This document shows, one piece after another, positions 62,467 to 64,000 of a DNA stretch of 64,000 bases (positions are counted from its first letter, which is position 1; each line of letters begins with the position of its first letter). The notes under the pieces are model-generated. The model was given only the letters and a program-made list of their open reading frames with translations, made no database searches and was not told the origin of the DNA. The translations under genes and the position numbers were made by a program. Origin of the DNA: Planctomycetota bacterium (GTDB taxonomy: Bacteria; Planctomycetota; Phycisphaerae; Phycisphaerales; UBA1924); contig JAFEBO010000005.1 in assembly GCA_018242625.1 (NCBI GenBank), positions 1-64,000 on the forward strand, in the 5' to 3' direction.

Positions 62467-63252
62467 GTGATCGACACGCACTGTCACCTCACGTTCCCGG
62501 ATTTCGCCGGCAGAGTGGAATCCGTGCTGGCCCGTGCCGCCGAACACGCGGTCAAGGGCTGCATCACCATTTCAACGACCACGGCAGACTGCCTCAAGGC
62601 GCTACAGATTGCAAAGACCTTCGCGAACGTCTGGTGCACCGCCGGCGTCCATCCGCTATACGCCGACAACGGGCCCCACGAATGGGGCAACCTCCTGACC
62701 GTCGCCCGCTCCGGTCGCTGCGTCGCCTGGGGAGAGCTCGGTCTCGACAACCACTACGACGACCCCCCGAAAGAACTGCAGCGACAGGTCCTTGAGGAGC
62801 AACTGGCGCACATCGTCGGCTGGAAGCAGCAGGGGGTCGATCTTCCCGTGGTTCTGCACTGCCGCGAAGCCTTCGACGACCTTCTTCCCATCCTGCGCGG
62901 GCAAGCCCTTGATCCTGCGCGATTTGTTTTTCATTGCTTTACCGGCGGAACCAGCGACATGCGCAAGGTGCTCGATTTCGGAGCGTCTGTCTCGTTCACC
63001 GGAGTCGCGACCTACCGCAACGCGCAGGAAGTGCGAGAGGCGATCTGCATGGTGCCGGCGGACCGGTTGATGATCGAGACCGATGCCCCGTATCTGTCCC
63101 CCGACCCGCACCGGGGTGAGAGGCCCTGCGAGCCGTGGATGGCCTCGGTCACGGCCCGGTCGGTCGCTCAGACCCGCGGAACTCCCTGGGATTTATTCCA
63201 CGAACAGATCAACGCCACTACCAGGCGTTTTTACGGCATCGACGCCTCGTAA
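62467..63252 (+). CDS. tatD: TatD family metal-dependent DNase/hydrolase
   Basis: The product has 261 residues from GTG 62467, which gives the family start VIDTHCHLTFPDF. All TatD metal-ligand motifs are present: DTHCHL, TAGVHP, WGELGLDN, VLHCREA, FHCFTGG and IETDAPYLSPDP. The frame continues upstream into nnrD antisense sequence, which I reject. TatD enzymes are 3'-5' exonucleases or deacylases. The lgt start lies 21 bases after its stop. Confidence 0.92.
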   Translation: MIDTHCHLTFPDFAGRVESVLARAAEHAVKGCITISTTTADCLKALQIAKTFANVWCTAGVHPLYADNGPHEWGNLLTVARSGRCVAWGELGLDNHYDDPPKELQRQVLEEQLAHIVGWKQQGVDLPVVLHCREAFDDLLPILRGQALDPARFVFHCFTGGTSDMRKVLDFGASVSFTGVATYRNAQEVREAICMVPADRLMIETDAPYLSPDPHRGERPCEPWMASVTARSVAQTRGTPWDLFHEQINATTRRFYGIDAS

Positions 63253-63273
63253 GCGACCGCTACACTCGCAAGC

Positions 63274-64000
63274 ATGCTCGTCCTGGCCTCCTGGCTGCAC
63301 GACCTTGGTCCGTTCGCCGTGAAGTTCACGGATGGATTCGGACTGCGCTGGTACGGCATTTCATACGTCACGGGTTTTCTGCTGGCGTACCTGCTGCTGC
63401 GTCTTCTCTCCGCCCGCGGCCTGATCCTGATCCCTCGCGAGCGCATCGGCGATGCCATGACCTGGGTCATCCTCGGCGTGATCGTCGGCGGCCGTCTGGG
63501 CTACGCCATCTTTTATGAGCCGAGGCTCTTTGTCATGTTCTCGGATTCGTTTCCCTGGTGGGGCCTGCTCGCCCTCAACAAGGGGGGCATGGCAAGCCAC
63601 GGCGGAATCGCGGGCGTGATCATCGCCTGCTGGCGGGTCTCCCGTGGTTTCAAAGATGAGCATGGGCGCGTCGTCGGGCGATGTTCGATGCTCCACGTTC
63701 TCGATGCCATGGCGATCGTGACCCCGCCGGGGCTCTGCCTCGGACGTCTGGCGAACTTTGTCAACGGCGAACTGCTGGGCAAGATCGTCGCCATGCCCGG
63801 CGAGCCCGCACCCTGGTGGACCGTCCGTTTCCCGCAGGAATTGCTCTCCCCGCCGATGAGCGACGGAGGTCATGCCCCGCCCCTCAGCGCTGATCAGCAG
63901 CACGCGCTGGCCGCTCTGCTGCGCAAGTTCTCGCTGCCCTCCGACAAGCTTGACGACGCGATCCACCGCATGCTCGAAACGCTGCAGAGCGGCCCCGGCG
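63274..64000 (+). CDS. lgt: Prolipoprotein diacylglyceryl transferase (partial, runs off the window)
   Basis: The 5' 242 codons of lgt are present from ATG 63274; the gene continues past the window end. Lgt transfers diacylglycerol to the lipobox Cys of prolipoproteins, such as the several lipoproteins encoded here. Motifs are LRWYGISYVTGFLLAYLL, GGRLGYAIFYEP, KGGMASHGGIAG and the signature DAMAIVTPPGLCLGRLANFVNGE (given in part). A long insertion after PGEPAPWWTVRFPQELLSPP (residues about 200 onward, DQQHALAALLRKF) is larger than in the E. coli enzyme. Confidence 0.9.
   Translation, partial: MLVLASWLHDLGPFAVKFTDGFGLRWYGISYVTGFLLAYLLLRLLSARGLILIPRERIGDAMTWVILGVIVGGRLGYAIFYEPRLFVMFSDSFPWWGLLALNKGGMASHGGIAGVIIACWRVSRGFKDEHGRVVGRCSMLHVLDAMAIVTPPGLCLGRLANFVNGELLGKIVAMPGEPAPWWTVRFPQELLSPPMSDGGHAPPLSADQQHALAALLRKFSLPSDKLDDAIHRMLETLQSGPG

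Noticed and set aside
1..64000. CRISPR arrays, insertion sequences, integrases, prophage genes, tRNA and rRNA genes
   Set aside because: None was seen. Intergenic gaps are all under about 270 bp and contain no repeat arrays, transposase motifs or structured RNA signatures I could recognise.

Overview
This 64 kb window is a dense, GC-rich piece of bacterial chromosome. It most likely comes from a planctomycete, probably of the Phycisphaerae. The evidence is a paired DUF1501/DUF1800 locus, a LamG protein ending in two dockerin/EF-hand-like motifs, a Minf_1886-type small protein, an ActABCDEF alternative complex III linked to a caa3 oxidase, and PilX-like pilus proteins. The lineage is inferred from gene families only; no rRNA or tRNA gene is present to test it. 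I found no insertion sequence, integrase, phage gene or CRISPR array.

Layout. Positions 1-1633 hold a low-complexity poly-C/poly-A tract and two unrecognised secreted or membrane proteins, in DNA that looks less GC-rich than the rest. A minus-strand block at 1765-7382 carries the LamG/dockerin protein, DUF1501, DUF1800 and heme A synthase (ctaA). Divergent from it, 7585-23346 is a long plus-strand respiratory cluster: actABCDEF, a small one-helix protein, an SCO copper chaperone, ctaC-D-E-F, and a two-helix protein of unknown function. The ctaA/actA divergent region contains a Fur-box-like palindrome. Next come an MlaE-type permease and an OmpA/Pal-like lipoprotein (minus), an amidohydrolase (plus), and a ResB-like/CcsA cytochrome c maturation pair overlapping a 3-methyladenine glycosylase. 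Together 6-31 kb covers quinol oxidation, cytochrome c maturation, copper and heme A delivery, and oxygen reduction.

From 32 to 54 kb the genes are mainly housekeeping: AI-2E-type permease, QueF, TPR lipoprotein, endonuclease IV, SDR, HNH nuclease, pterin dehydratase, glutamyl-Q tRNA synthetase, DUF192, SpoIIE-type phosphatase, PurH, PQQ-repeat lipoprotein, riboflavin synthase, RuvC, an NtrC-type regulator, a quinone reductase, PurSL, a eukaryote-type (GT3) glycogen synthase, RNase HI and an SGNH hydrolase. QueF and GluQ act at different steps of queuosine tRNA modification. From 54.8 to 61.5 kb lies a type IV pilus-like cluster: a PilT-family ATPase, PilC, two prepilin-like proteins, and a 955-residue PilX-like protein with Ca-binding-type motifs. 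The window closes with NnrD, TatD and the start of Lgt.

No wholly new system stands out. The best leads are the two unknown membrane proteins embedded in the respiratory cluster, the pilus-like cluster that lacks an extension ATPase and a major pilin here, the inverted repeat between pilT and pilC, and the Fur-like site. Start codons were moved inward from the longest frame where a signal peptide, family alignment or Shine-Dalgarno (SD) sequence supported it.
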